The notes under the pieces: generated by a model
Seen by the model: only the letters and a program-made list of their open reading frames with translations
Database searches by the model: none
Told to the model about the DNA's origin: nothing
Assembly (NCBI GenBank): GCA_006226895.1
Contig: SBFN01000190.1
Location: forward strand, 1-15,572
Direction of reading: 5' to 3'
Source: Deltaproteobacteria bacterium
GTDB taxonomy: Bacteria; Desulfobacterota; Desulfuromonadia; Desulfuromonadales; BM103
DNA length: 15,572 bases
Shown here: positions 6,623-14,973 of the stretch, in pieces
Numbering within the stretch: the stretch's first letter is position 1
Layout of the letters: each line of letters starts with the position of its first letter
Translations under genes and position numbers: made by a program

Positions 6623-8449
6623 GTGACAACTTTTGACCTGCGCAGACAGCCGACCTCTGCCGGCGTTTACCTGATGAAGGATGATGCCGGTGTGATTCTC
6701 TATGTCGGCAAGGCAAAGAACCTGCGTGCACGCCTGCGTAGTTACATGCAGGCTGAACGAGATACCCGGCCGCAGATCAAGTTTTTGATGGAGCGGGCCG
6801 CGACCATTGAAACGATTGTCACCGACACCGAAAAAGAAGCTCTGATCCTCGAAAACACCCTGATTAAAAAGCATCGTCCGCGCTACAACATTCATCTGCG
6901 TGACGACAAGACGTTTGTTTCGCTCCGTATCGATTTACGTGATGAATTTCCGATGCTGGAAGTTGTCCGTCGGGTTCGTCAGGACGGTGCCCGTTATTTC
7001 GGGCCCTTTTCCTCTTCATCGGCGTTACGCCAGACGCTTAAGGAAATTTACCGTATCTTCCCGTTGCGCCATTACCCGCCGGCCAAGTGTCGGCAGCGCG
7101 GCCGGCCTTGTCTCTTTCATCAGATCGGTCAGTGCAGCGCACCCTGTCATGGACATATCTCTGCTTCTGACTATGCAAAGCTCGTTGCCGGTGTCCTGGC
7201 TCTTCTGGAGGGCCGCCAGGGAGAAGTCGTTGAGCTGTTACGCCAGCGCATGTCTCTTGCTGCGAGTGAGCAACGTTACGAGGAAGCGGCTTCATTGCGT
7301 GATCAGATCGGGGCGATCGATAAAACTGTTGAACAGCAGAAGTCTGTCCGTTACGGAGCCATAGACCAGGATGTTGTCGGTATTTTTCGGCAGGGTGGCG
7401 AGGTTGAAGTTGTTGTCCTCTTTTATCGTCAAGGCAAGCTGACCGCCAGGCGCAATTATAACCTCAACTGGCAGTTGGATGAAGATGATCTGCTGGCTGA
7501 GTTCCTCTCCCAGTTCTACGGGCGCGATGTGCCTGTTCCTGATGAGGTCGTCTTGCCCCTGGAGATTGAAGGGGGCGACGCCTTGTCGGAGTGGCTCACA
7601 GAACGCCGAAGCCGTAAGGTCCAGGTTGTGACGCCGCAACGGGGCGAGCGGCGTCACCTGGTGGAATTGGCGAACCGCAACGCCAAAGAGGCTTGGCAGG
7701 AGCGGGGGAGCCGAGAGGAAGCACGGCGTAGAGTCCTTGCAGAGATCATGCAGCGCCTGCAACTCCAGCGAATGCCGCAGCGCATCGAGTGCTTTGATAT
7801 CTCGACGATTCAGGGGCATGCGACCGTCGCCAGTATGGCGGTGGTCGTGGACGGTGAACCCGATACGGGAGAGTACAGACACTACAAGGTGAAGAGTGTG
7901 GAAGGGACAGACGATTATGCCGCCTTAAGAGAAGTTTTGCTCAGGAGGTTACAGCGCGGTATCGAAGAGCAGAAGCTTCCTGATTTTATCCTGATTGATG
8001 GCGGTAAGGGGCAACTTGGGGTCCTGTCAATGGTGCTCGAGGAGCTTGGCTTGCGCGATCTTATTGACATCGCCGGAATTGCCAAGAGTCGTGTTAAAGC
8101 TAACGTTCGCGGGCGTGTCGTAGAACGTAGTGAAGAGAGATTCTTCCTGCCGGGACGCAAAAATCCCGTCATCTTGCGCGGCGGTTCTGCGGCTTTGTTC
8201 CTGCTGGAACGATTGCGTGACGAGGCGCACCGTTTTGCCATTACTCATCACCGTAAGGTACGGGGTAAAGCACAACTTCAATCTGTGTTGTCAGAGATCC
8301 CCGGGGTCGGAGCAAAACGACAAAAGGCTCTGTTGAAGCATTTCGGCAGTCTGAAAAAGATCAAGGCGGCCAGCCTGGAGGAGTTAAAGGCCATGCCGGG
8401 TTTGCCGACACGAACGGTCGAAGAGGTTTATCATTTTTTCCATGGTTGA
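6623..8449 (+). CDS. uvrC: UvrABC system protein C (excinuclease subunit)
   Basis: UvrC makes both incisions around a bulky DNA lesion after UvrA/UvrB recognition. The start is taken as GTG at 6623 because AAGGAG (6612-6617) lies five bases before it; an in-frame TTG at 6608 has no such site. The product is 608 residues, normal for the family. Order: GIY-YIG nuclease at the N-terminus (GVYLMKDD, LYVGKAKNLRARL) for the 3' cut; a four-cysteine segment C156, C163, C171, C175, a reported iron-sulfur site in UvrC; the UVR helical pair near 195-235 that contacts UvrB; the RNase H-like nuclease with D392 (CFDIS), D459 (LIDGGKGQL) and H543 (THHRK) for the 5' cut; and C-terminal helix-hairpin-helix motifs (IPGVGAKRQKALLKHFGS). 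It appears to be a single-gene unit between the divergent region and the peptide importer. Confidence 0.97.
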   Translation: MTTFDLRRQPTSAGVYLMKDDAGVILYVGKAKNLRARLRSYMQAERDTRPQIKFLMERAATIETIVTDTEKEALILENTLIKKHRPRYNIHLRDDKTFVSLRIDLRDEFPMLEVVRRVRQDGARYFGPFSSSSALRQTLKEIYRIFPLRHYPPAKCRQRGRPCLFHQIGQCSAPCHGHISASDYAKLVAGVLALLEGRQGEVVELLRQRMSLAASEQRYEEAASLRDQIGAIDKTVEQQKSVRYGAIDQDVVGIFRQGGEVEVVVLFYRQGKLTARRNYNLNWQLDEDDLLAEFLSQFYGRDVPVPDEVVLPLEIEGGDALSEWLTERRSRKVQVVTPQRGERRHLVELANRNAKEAWQERGSREEARRRVLAEIMQRLQLQRMPQRIECFDISTIQGHATVASMAVVVDGEPDTGEYRHYKVKSVEGTDDYAALREVLLRRLQRGIEEQKLPDFILIDGGKGQLGVLSMVLEELGLRDLIDIAGIAKSRVKANVRGRVVERSEERFFLPGRKNPVILRGGSAALFLLERLRDEAHRFAITHHRKVRGKAQLQSVLSEIPGVGAKRQKALLKHFGSLKKIKAASLEELKAMPGLPTRTVEEVYHFFHG

Positions 8450-8477
8450 GAGATTCGACTGATGAGAGCCCCCGGGT

Positions 8478-8506
8478 TTGACAAAGGCTATACCGTATTG
8501 TAGAAG
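8478..8506 (+). promoter_or_regulatory. Candidate sigma-70 promoter of the peptide importer operon
   Basis: TTGACA (8478-8483, perfect -35) is followed after 17 bases by TAGAAG (8501-8506, four of six). Transcription would begin near 8513, giving the binding-protein gene a leader of about 100 bases. The promoter lies just after uvrC, with no terminator seen between, so read-through from uvrC is also possible. Confidence 0.5.
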
Positions 8507-8546
8507 TGATTAGGTCCCATCCATGCTTAGCCGCTGGCTGCAGGGG

Positions 8547-8566
8547 CTGGTTTCCAGTGCCACTGG
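8547..8566 (+). other. Overlapping alternative hairpins in the importer leader
   Basis: CTGG-TTT-CCAG (8547-8557) and CCAGT-GCC-ACTGG (8554-8566) share the arm CCAG, so only one can form at a time. Both are short. They could be chance or part of a small control structure. Confidence 0.25.
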
Positions 8567-8612
8567 CTTTGCTCACATTCGTGCAGGTCTCAAATCTCAG
8601 GAGGCAATTGGA

Positions 8613-10160
8613 ATGAAAAAGCATTTTATGCTCACATTGTTGCTGGTGCTGGCACTGACAGGTCTGGCTCATGCGAAGACTCTGAAACTGGCCATGGATG
8701 CCGACCCGGTCTCTCTCGATCCTCATATGCAACTTTCCGGAGGAATGCTTCAATACTCTCATATGGTCTTCGATCCGCTGGTGCGCTGGACCAAGGAGAC
8801 AACCATCGAGGGCCGTCTTGCTGAGAAGTGGGAGCGTCTCGATGAAAAGACTGTGCGTTTCCACCTGAAGAAGGGCGTCAAGTTTCACAGTGGCAATGAG
8901 TTGACTGCCGATGATGTCATATGGACCGTCAATCGCCTGAAAGAATCTGTTGATTTCAAAGGTATCTTCGAGCAGTTCAATTCGCCGCTCAAGGTCGACA
9001 AGTACACGGTTGATATCGTCACCAAGGTTCCCTATCCACTGTTAGTCAGCACCGCCACCTACATCTTCCCGATGGATAGCAAGTTTTACTCAGGCAAGGA
9101 TGACAAGGGGATGGACAAGGCGGCCATAAACAAAACGGGCTATTCTTTTGCCAACGACAATCTGTCAGGAACCGGTAAGTATACAGTCTCTGAACGTCAG
9201 CAGGGCGTCAAGGTGGTCTTCGAGGCCTTCGCTGGATACTGGGACAAAGAGTCTCCCGGCAATGCCGACAAGATTGTTCTGACTCCGATCAAGAATGATG
9301 CCACCCGCGTTGCCGCATTGCTGTCCGGCGACGTCGACTTCATCATGCCGGTACCACCGCAGGATATGGACAGGATTGAAAAATCAGACAGTGTAAAATT
9401 AGTGACCATGAGCGGTACACGAATTATCACTCTGCAGCTCAACCAGAACCGCGTTGAAGCTTTCAAGAACCCCAAGGTTCGTCAGGCAGTCGTCTATGCC
9501 GTCAATAATGCAGGCATCGCCGAAAAACTGATGAAGGGGCGGGCAACCGTTGGCGCTCAGAACAGTCCAAAGGGCTATGCCGGGCATAATCCGGACCTGA
9601 CTCCGCGCTACGATCTGAAAAAAGCCAAGCAATTGATGAAAGAGGCTGGTTACGAAAAGGGCTTTGAAGTCAGCATGGTGGCGCCGAACAACCGTTACGT
9701 AAACGACGAGAAAATTGCCGAAGCGACGGCTTCGATGCTCGGCAAAATCGGCATCAAGGTTAATCTGAAGACTATGCCGAAAGCTCAGTACTGGGACCAG
9801 TTCGATCTGCAGGTCGCAGATATCCAGATGATCGGTTGGCATTCAGATACCGAAGATACCGGCAATTTCTTCGAGTTCCTGCTCATGTGTCCTAACAAGG
9901 AGACCGGTTACGGCCAATACAACTCGGGCAATTACTGCAATCAAGAGGTTGATAGTCTGGCGCTGAAGGTGCAGGCCGAGACTGATGAGGTCAAGCGGAC
10001 CGCCATGTTGCAGAAAATGGAAAAAATCGCTTACGATGAGGCTGCTTTTGTGCCGTTGCACTGGCAGGATCTTTCCTGGGCAGGTAAGAAAAACCTTGGC
10101 ATCGAATCAATTGTCAACGTAATGAATTTCCCCTACTTTGGTGACCTGGTCATCCAGTAA
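8613..10160 (+). CDS. dppA: Peptide/dipeptide ABC importer, periplasmic binding protein (SBP family 5)
   Basis: Periplasmic substrate-binding protein of the DppA/OppA family, which delivers di- or oligopeptides (in some members nickel, haem or other ligands) to the permease. The frame is open from 8523, but the ATG at 8613 is chosen: AGGAGG (8599-8604) lies eight bases before it and a typical signal peptide follows (MKKHFMLTLLLVLALTGLAHA, cut after about residue 21). There is no lipobox cysteine, so the protein is probably free in the periplasm. The 515 residues fit the family. Signatures include DADPVSLDPH (29-38), the VRFHLKKGVKFHSG stretch (81-94), LTADDVIWTVNRL (97-109) and the C-terminal FVPLHW (479-484). 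It is first in a five-gene operon. The substrate cannot be read from sequence, so the symbol names the family only. Confidence 0.92.
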   Translation: MKKHFMLTLLLVLALTGLAHAKTLKLAMDADPVSLDPHMQLSGGMLQYSHMVFDPLVRWTKETTIEGRLAEKWERLDEKTVRFHLKKGVKFHSGNELTADDVIWTVNRLKESVDFKGIFEQFNSPLKVDKYTVDIVTKVPYPLLVSTATYIFPMDSKFYSGKDDKGMDKAAINKTGYSFANDNLSGTGKYTVSERQQGVKVVFEAFAGYWDKESPGNADKIVLTPIKNDATRVAALLSGDVDFIMPVPPQDMDRIEKSDSVKLVTMSGTRIITLQLNQNRVEAFKNPKVRQAVVYAVNNAGIAEKLMKGRATVGAQNSPKGYAGHNPDLTPRYDLKKAKQLMKEAGYEKGFEVSMVAPNNRYVNDEKIAEATASMLGKIGIKVNLKTMPKAQYWDQFDLQVADIQMIGWHSDTEDTGNFFEFLLMCPNKETGYGQYNSGNYCNQEVDSLALKVQAETDEVKRTAMLQKMEKIAYDEAAFVPLHWQDLSWAGKKNLGIESIVNVMNFPYFGDLVIQ

Positions 10161-10181
10161 TCCGGGTTAGCAGAATCGCTC

Positions 10182-10215
10182 TCAAGGGGGAGTACCCACA
10201 GGTGCTCCCCCTTGA
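10182..10215 (+). terminator. Intercistronic stem-loop between dppA and dppB
   Basis: A 15-base-pair stem (10182-10196 with 10201-10215) contains one G-U pair and closes a CACA loop. Only GTGTTTTGG follows, so it is a weak terminator at best. It sits after the binding-protein stop and ends about nine bases before the dppB ribosome site. Such hairpins commonly protect the upstream mRNA end or stop part of the transcription, giving more binding protein than permease. That role is inference here. Confidence 0.7.
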
Positions 10216-10234
10216 AGTGTTTTGGAGATTAAAG

Positions 10235-11209
10235 ATGATAGCTTTCATGATCCGCCGACTGTTCCAGGCACTGATCGTCATCTTCATTATCAGCGTCATC
10301 GGCTTTGCCATCAAGCAAAGTGTGGGTGACCCGGTGCGTGAATTGACGGGGATTTCGGTTTCCGAAGAAGAGCGCGTTGAGTTCAGGGAAAAGCTCGGGC
10401 TTAATGATCCCTGGTATGTTCAGTATGGTCGTTTCTTTGGTGACGCCATACAGGGCGATTTGGGCACCTCCTTCTTCTACAAGCGGCCGGCTACCGAGGT
10501 GATCCTGGAGAAGGCGCCTGCGACACTCGAGTTGGTATTCGTCAGCAGTCTGATCATCCTGCTTTTTTCCGTTCCACTGGGGGTTTTCTCGGCGATCAAG
10601 CCGGACAGTCTGTTCTCGCGTGCCCTGATGGGCAGCAGCATTGTCGGCGTTTCGATCCCGGTTTTTCTGACCGCAATCATGATGGTTTACCTGTTTTCCA
10701 TCAAGCTCAGTTGGCTCCCTTCGTACGGACGCGGCGAGCTGGTTATGCTCGGGGGCTGGGGGACCGGCTTGCTGACTCTGGATGGCTGGCTGCATATCCT
10801 GATGCCGAGCGTCGCTCTAAGCTCGATTATGCTGCCGCTCTTTATCCGTCTGATTCGCTCGGAGATGATGGAGGTCCTCGAGTCGGAGTACATCAAGTAC
10901 GCCTGGGCCAAGGGGTTGACTCACCGGCGGGTCTGGTTCGTCCATGCCTTCAAAAACACTCTTCTACCGGTGATCACCGTTGGTGGTGTGCAGCTTGGTG
11001 TCACGATCGCCTTCACTATTCTGACCGAGACGGTTTTTCAGTGGCAGGGCCTCGGCTTCATGTTCATGGAGGCCGTAGAACGCTCCGATGCGCCACTCCT
11101 GGTTGCTTACCTGATGTTTGTCGGCATTGTTATGGTCGGGGTCAATACCATCGTCGACCTGATTTATGGGTTGGTCAACCCAACCATCCGCATTGCGGGG
11201 GTGAAGTAG
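10235..11209 (+). CDS. dppB: Peptide ABC importer, inner-membrane permease DppB
   Basis: First membrane subunit of the importer, forming half of the translocation path. The frame is open from a GTG at 10202, but that codon lies inside the intercistronic hairpin. The ATG at 10235 has GGAG (10224-10227) seven bases before it and gives the family N-terminus MIAFMIRRLFQALIV. The product is 324 residues with membrane helices near 10-30, 98-120, 133-155, 188-207, 242-266 and 287-311. Also seen are the periplasmic segment with GDLGTSFFY (74-82), and the EAA loop that docks the ATPase, EYIKYAWAKGLTHRRVW (about 218-234). The stop TAG is followed at once by the ATG of the next permease gene, implying coupled translation. 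Confidence 0.94.
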   Translation: MIAFMIRRLFQALIVIFIISVIGFAIKQSVGDPVRELTGISVSEEERVEFREKLGLNDPWYVQYGRFFGDAIQGDLGTSFFYKRPATEVILEKAPATLELVFVSSLIILLFSVPLGVFSAIKPDSLFSRALMGSSIVGVSIPVFLTAIMMVYLFSIKLSWLPSYGRGELVMLGGWGTGLLTLDGWLHILMPSVALSSIMLPLFIRLIRSEMMEVLESEYIKYAWAKGLTHRRVWFVHAFKNTLLPVITVGGVQLGVTIAFTILTETVFQWQGLGFMFMEAVERSDAPLLVAYLMFVGIVMVGVNTIVDLIYGLVNPTIRIAGVK

Positions 11210-12127
11210 ATGAATCGTCTCGACAAGTTCCGCCAAAGCTTTCTTTGGTACAGCTTCAAGCGTGATAAGGTTGCGATCGCCTGCCTGCTGGTGTTGCTGA
11301 TTCTGGTGTTGACGGCAATCTTTGCCCCGTTAATTGCCCCCTATAATCCCTACGACCCGGAAATGATCGATATCATGAATTCCGAGATCCCGCCGGCATG
11401 GGAGGCCGAGGGGGGGACAGAGTTCCTGCTGGGAACTGATTCTCAAGGGCGCGATATGCTCTCGACCATGATTTACGGGATGCGTATTTCAATCATCATC
11501 GGCCTTGGCGCCGTCGCTCTTCAGGCGGTTCTGGGGGTCCTGATAGGACTCTTTGCCGGCTATCATGGCGGCCGGCTGGATGCTTTTTTCATGCGCGCTG
11601 CAGATGTACAGCTCTCGTTCTCTTACCTGATGGTTGCGATCTTCATGAGTGCTATCCTCCAGGCCGTGGTCGGGGTCGCAAAGTTTGGCGAGATCGCTAT
11701 TCCCTTCCTGGTCCTGGTGATCGGACTTTCGCAATGGCCCCAATATGCCCGAACAGTTCGGGCCTCGGTTCTGGCTGAGAGAAAAAAGGAGTATGTGGAA
11801 GCAGCCAGGGTGGCCGGCTTCACCTCGTCGCGGATTATTCTCGACCAGATTTTTCCCAATACTCTGTCACCGATTCTGGTGCTTTCCACAATTCAGGTTG
11901 CAAACGCGGTCATGAGTGAAGCGGCTCTATCCTTCCTGGGCCTCGGGATGCCGATCGATCGGCCTTCCCTCGGTTCCTTGATTAACTCTGGCTTTGAACT
12001 CATCTTCAGCGGGGCCTGGTGGATTACTGCTCTGCCTGGCCTGCTGCTGGTGATTCTGGTGTTGTCGATCAATATGCTTGGAGACTTCTTGCGCGATGTC
12101 TTCAATCCGAAGCTATATAAGGGCTAA
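11210..12127 (+). CDS. dppC: Peptide ABC importer, inner-membrane permease DppC
   Basis: Second membrane subunit, pairing with DppB. It has 305 residues. A cytoplasmic N-terminus (RQSFLWYSFKRDKVAI) leads into a helix at about 21-43. A periplasmic loop carries the family feature FLLGTDSQGRDMLS (72-85). Further helices lie near 93-117, 130-152, 162-176, 221-246 and 270-293. The EAA docking loop is EYVEAARVAGFTSSRII (194-210). The ATG lies directly after the dppB stop, and GGGGGTGAAG just before it, within dppB, serves as the ribosome site. The stop is four bases before the ATG of the ATPase gene. Confidence 0.95.
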   Translation: MNRLDKFRQSFLWYSFKRDKVAIACLLVLLILVLTAIFAPLIAPYNPYDPEMIDIMNSEIPPAWEAEGGTEFLLGTDSQGRDMLSTMIYGMRISIIIGLGAVALQAVLGVLIGLFAGYHGGRLDAFFMRAADVQLSFSYLMVAIFMSAILQAVVGVAKFGEIAIPFLVLVIGLSQWPQYARTVRASVLAERKKEYVEAARVAGFTSSRIILDQIFPNTLSPILVLSTIQVANAVMSEAALSFLGLGMPIDRPSLGSLINSGFELIFSGAWWITALPGLLLVILVLSINMLGDFLRDVFNPKLYKG

Positions 12128-12131
12128 CGGT

Positions 12132-13124
12132 ATGACGAGTTTGTTGGAAGTCAAAGACCTGGTTATCAAGTTTGCCCTGCGTACCGGTGAGGTGACAGCC
12201 ACCAATGGCGTCAGTTTTACTTTGGAAAAGGGTGAGCGGCTTGGCTTGGTCGGTGAGTCGGGGGCAGGCAAGTCGGTGACCGGTTTCTCGATCATCAACC
12301 TGATCAGCAAGCCGGGCTACATCGCCTCCGGCGAGGTTAATTTTCTTGGTGAGGATCTCGCGAGGGTTAGTGATGAGCGGATACGCAGTATTCGCGGCAA
12401 CCGGATCAGCATGATCTTTCAGGATCCGATGATGACTCTCAATCCGGTACTGACGATCGGTACCCAGATGACTGAGACCCTGCATCAGCACAATCCGCAG
12501 ATGAGCAAAGCAGAAGCACGCGCTATAGCCCTCGACAAGCTGCGTAAGGTTTACATCCCTTCGCCAGAAAAACGTCTTGGCCAGTACCCCCACGAGTTCT
12601 CTGGTGGCATGCGCCAGCGGATCATCATTGCCATCGCCCTGCTGACGGATCCTGAACTGATTATTGCTGATGAGCCGACGACCGCTCTCGACGTGACCAT
12701 TCAGGCAGAAATCATGGAGTTGCTCATGGAACTCTGTGAAACCGAAGATATGGGTTTGATCCTCATAACCCATGACCTGGCGGTGGTTGCTCAGGTGACT
12801 CAGAATATCGCCGTGATGTACGCCGGGAGCGTGGTCGAGAAAGGCCCGACGGCACAGGTTGTCGCCGATCCACAGCATCCCTACACGCAAGGCTTGATTG
12901 CCGCTCTGCCGCAGAGCAGCGGTCACGGCGAACGCCTCAACCAGATTCCCGGTATGATGCCGACGCTTAAGAACATCCCTCCGGGCTGTTCTTTTAACCC
13001 GCGCTGCCCGCATGTGATGGAGGTGTGCAAGCAGCAGGTCCCGAGCTTAAGATCTGGCAAGAATAGTAACCTGGCGGCTTGTCACCTATATCCACCTGAA
13101 AAAGACAACCCTTCTGCGAGGTAA
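12132..13124 (+). CDS. dppD: Peptide ABC importer, ATPase DppD
   Basis: Cytoplasmic ATP-hydrolysing subunit that powers import, acting as a pair with DppF. An upstream in-frame ATG (12078) lies inside dppC. The start at 12132 is chosen for the family N-terminus [10 protein letters not shown] and the AAGGG at 12119-12123. The 330 residues show Walker A GESGAGKS (41-48), Q-loop Q97, signature SGGMRQR (157-163), Walker B LIIADE (176-181) and H-loop H214. The C-terminal oligopeptide/dipeptide-transporter segment follows, with C286, C292, C299 and C317. In this family such cysteines have been reported to hold an iron-sulfur cluster; whether they do here is inference. Unlike the tight spacing earlier in the operon, 77 bases separate it from dppF. 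Confidence 0.95.
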   Translation: MTSLLEVKDLVIKFALRTGEVTATNGVSFTLEKGERLGLVGESGAGKSVTGFSIINLISKPGYIASGEVNFLGEDLARVSDERIRSIRGNRISMIFQDPMMTLNPVLTIGTQMTETLHQHNPQMSKAEARAIALDKLRKVYIPSPEKRLGQYPHEFSGGMRQRIIIAIALLTDPELIIADEPTTALDVTIQAEIMELLMELCETEDMGLILITHDLAVVAQVTQNIAVMYAGSVVEKGPTAQVVADPQHPYTQGLIAALPQSSGHGERLNQIPGMMPTLKNIPPGCSFNPRCPHVMEVCKQQVPSLRSGKNSNLAACHLYPPEKDNPSAR

Positions 13125-13201
13125 AGCTTGGGTGAGGGCCTTCCATGATTTTTGTAACTGGATTAACTCTATGAATATTTGTTTAACGGAGTCGTAAAAC
13201 C

Positions 13202-14212
13202 ATGACTGATGCCTTGCTTTCAGTTAAAAATCTTTACAAACACTTTGATATTTCCGGTGGCTTGCTCGACCAGATCAGTTTTAGCGCCGGCAGGTTACAC
13301 AGGCGCCGGACTCTGGTCAAAGCGGTCAATAATATCAGCTTCGATTTGCAAGCCGGGGAGACTTTTAGCGTGGTTGGAGAATCCGGGTGCGGTAAGTCGA
13401 CTTTGGGGCGCACGATTATGGGTCTTTACCCTCCGAACGCCGGCGAGATCCACTATTCGGGCAATCGTATCGACAATCTCGACCATAAGAGGCTGTTGCC
13501 GTACCGGAAAAAAATGCAAATGGTGTTTCAGGACCCCTACGCTTCGTTGAATCCACGCAAAACAATTCGTCAGGCCCTGGAAGCTCCGCTCCGTTACCAC
13601 AATCCGAATTTAAGCAACTCTGAAGTCAAGGACCGGATTGACGAAGTGATGATTCAGGTCGGTAGCGATCCCCAGTGGATCAGTCGTATGCCGCATGAAT
13701 TTTCCGGCGGTCAACGACAACGGATCTCCATTGCCCGCGCCCTGGTCGTCGACCCGGATTTTATAGTTGCCGATGAGCCGATTTCGGCCCTCGATGTTTC
13801 AATTCAGGCACAGATCCTCAACCTGATGATGGATTTGCAGCAGCAGCGCAATCTTGCCTATCTGTTTGTTGCGCATGATTTGTCGGTGGTTGAACATCTC
13901 AGTGACCGGGTTGGTGTTATGTACCTGGGCAGTATGTGTGAACTCTCTGAAGCCGGCATCCTTTTTGAGAACCCACGGCATCCCTATACCCAGGCGCTGA
14001 TGAGTGCGATTCCGAAATTGGAAGGCGGGCCGAGTGAACATATTCGTCTCAAGGGAGAGGTCCCGACGCCAATCAACTTGCCCAGTGGTTGTGTCTTTCA
14101 TGGCCGCTGCCCTTATGCCAACGCACGTTGCACCGCAGAAAACCCACAGCTTTTAAGTCTTGAAGATGGTCGGCAGGTTGCCTGCCACGGGGTGGAGGAA
14201 GGACGCTTTTAA
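13202..14212 (+). CDS. dppF: Peptide ABC importer, ATPase DppF
   Basis: Second ATPase of the importer, 336 residues. Motifs: Walker A GESGCGKST (59-67), Q110 of the Q-loop, signature SGGQRQR (168-174), Walker B FIVADE (187-192) and H225. The N-terminal segment between the first strands (about 17-39, with basic RLHRRR) is the insertion usual in DppF/OppF. The C-terminal segment has C297, C303, C310 and C328, with exactly the same gaps (5, 6 and 17 residues) as in the DppD gene product. The ATG at 13202 is preceded by GGAG (13188-13191), ten bases away, a slightly long spacing. It is the last gene of the operon, with an intrinsic terminator 37 bases after its stop. Confidence 0.95.
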   Translation: MTDALLSVKNLYKHFDISGGLLDQISFSAGRLHRRRTLVKAVNNISFDLQAGETFSVVGESGCGKSTLGRTIMGLYPPNAGEIHYSGNRIDNLDHKRLLPYRKKMQMVFQDPYASLNPRKTIRQALEAPLRYHNPNLSNSEVKDRIDEVMIQVGSDPQWISRMPHEFSGGQRQRISIARALVVDPDFIVADEPISALDVSIQAQILNLMMDLQQQRNLAYLFVAHDLSVVEHLSDRVGVMYLGSMCELSEAGILFENPRHPYTQALMSAIPKLEGGPSEHIRLKGEVPTPINLPSGCVFHGRCPYANARCTAENPQLLSLEDGRQVACHGVEEGRF

Positions 14213-14248
14213 ATGGTCGCGGGGGAGTGGATAAGGTGATGACAGGGG

Positions 14249-14296
14249 CAGGGGCGACAGGTTTTTATCTGACGCCCCTGTTTATTTCTATTCTTT
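14249..14296 (+). terminator. Intrinsic terminator of the peptide importer operon
   Basis: The stem CAGGGGCG (14249-14256) pairs with CGCCCCTG (14273-14280). An A-A mismatch and a three-pair CAG/CTG extension close the loop GTTTTTAT. The stem is followed by TTTATTTCTATTCTTT. On the minus strand no T-run follows, so it mainly serves the plus-strand operon. Its T-rich tail overlaps the end of the convergent yceI gene. Confidence 0.85.
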
Positions 14297-14878
14297 GATC
14301 AGCTCCACCTCGAGACTGATCCGAACCTCTTCACCAACGACAACGCCACCAGCTTCGAGGGCTTTGTTCCATGTGAGCCCAAAATCCCTCCTGTTGATTT
14401 TCGTCGATGCTGAAGCCCCACGTCGGGTATTGCCCCAGGGATCGGTTACCGTGGGACTGAACTCCTCGACATCAAGTGTCACCGCACGGGTCTCTCCATG
14501 CAGCGTCAGCTCTCCATTGATTTGGGTCGGTACGTCGTTGGCTACGGTGACTTTCTTGGAAACGAAAGACATCACCGGGTAGCTGGCGACGTCGAAAAAA
14601 TCAGGACTGCGCAGATGGTCATCACGCTTCTTGTTGCCGGTATCAACAGATGCCGTGGCAATTTGAACATTGACGCTTGAGTTCTCAGGCTCTGTTTCGT
14701 CGAAGACCACCGCACCCTTCACATCGTTAAAGCTTCCCTTGACCCAGGAAATCATCAGGTGCTTGATCTTGAATTCTACGGACGTGTGGGCAGGGTCAAT
14801 TTTCCAGTTCTCGGCCAGTGCGAAATGGGGGATCGCTAAGAATAAAGTGATTAGAAAAATCGGTTTTAAGATAAACAT
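14288..14878 (-). CDS. yceI: YceI-family periplasmic protein
   Basis: Exported lipocalin-like barrel protein of 196 residues. Structures of family members show a bound polyisoprenoid chain, and some are induced by base or osmotic stress; the physiological role is unsettled. The signal peptide is MFILKPIFLITLFLAIPHFA-LA, cut before ENWKIDP. Family motifs are AHTSVEFKIKHLM (30-42), the RDDHLRSPDFFDV segment (85-97), LTLHGETRAV (124-133), INRRDFGLTWN (161-171) and the closing strand VRISLEVEL (185-193). The ATG at 14878 has GGAGGG about nine bases upstream. It is probably a single-gene unit with its own promoter, convergent with the importer operon. Confidence 0.93.
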   Translation of the reverse strand: MFILKPIFLITLFLAIPHFALAENWKIDPAHTSVEFKIKHLMISWVKGSFNDVKGAVVFDETEPENSSVNVQIATASVDTGNKKRDDHLRSPDFFDVASYPVMSFVSKKVTVANDVPTQINGELTLHGETRAVTLDVEEFSPTVTDPWGNTRRGASASTKINRRDFGLTWNKALEAGGVVVGEEVRISLEVELIKE

Positions 14879-14927
14879 GATCAGGAACCCTCCAGGATCT
14901 CGAGCGGTTGAAATGCCTTTAGATATA

Positions 14928-14957
14928 ATTATTACAGCACCGGTAAGCTATTGGCAA
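14928..14957 (-). promoter_or_regulatory. Candidate sigma-70 promoter of yceI
   Basis: On the minus strand TTGCCA (14957-14952) and AATAAT (14933-14928) each match five of six consensus bases, with an 18-base spacer. Transcription would start about 42 bases before the yceI ATG. Sequence match only. Confidence 0.45.
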
Positions 14958-14973
14958 GTTGAACAAAAGACTT

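Noticed and set aside
6521..6895. Minus-strand open frame overlapping the divergent region and the uvrC start
   Set aside because: Would cover the candidate promoters and palindrome. No ribosome site or family resemblance, and it is antisense to the GIY-YIG domain.
7292..7882. Minus-strand open frame of 196 codons
   Set aside because: Antisense to the middle of uvrC and without protein features.
8523..8612. N-terminal extension of the binding protein by 30 residues
   Set aside because: It would place the signal peptide inside the protein, and the strong AGGAGG site points to the ATG at 8613.
12102..13013. Open frame of 303 codons on the minus strand
   Set aside because: Lies entirely antisense to dppD, whose ATPase motifs are intact. 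No recognisable domain or signal; a codon-bias shadow.
13171..13197. Nine-codon open frame before dppF as a leader peptide
   Set aside because: No ribosome site and no run of regulatory codons; kept only as a remark on the unusual gap.
14249..14296. Bidirectional terminator for yceI as well
   Set aside because: On the minus strand the stem is followed by CCCCTGTCATCACC, not a T-run.
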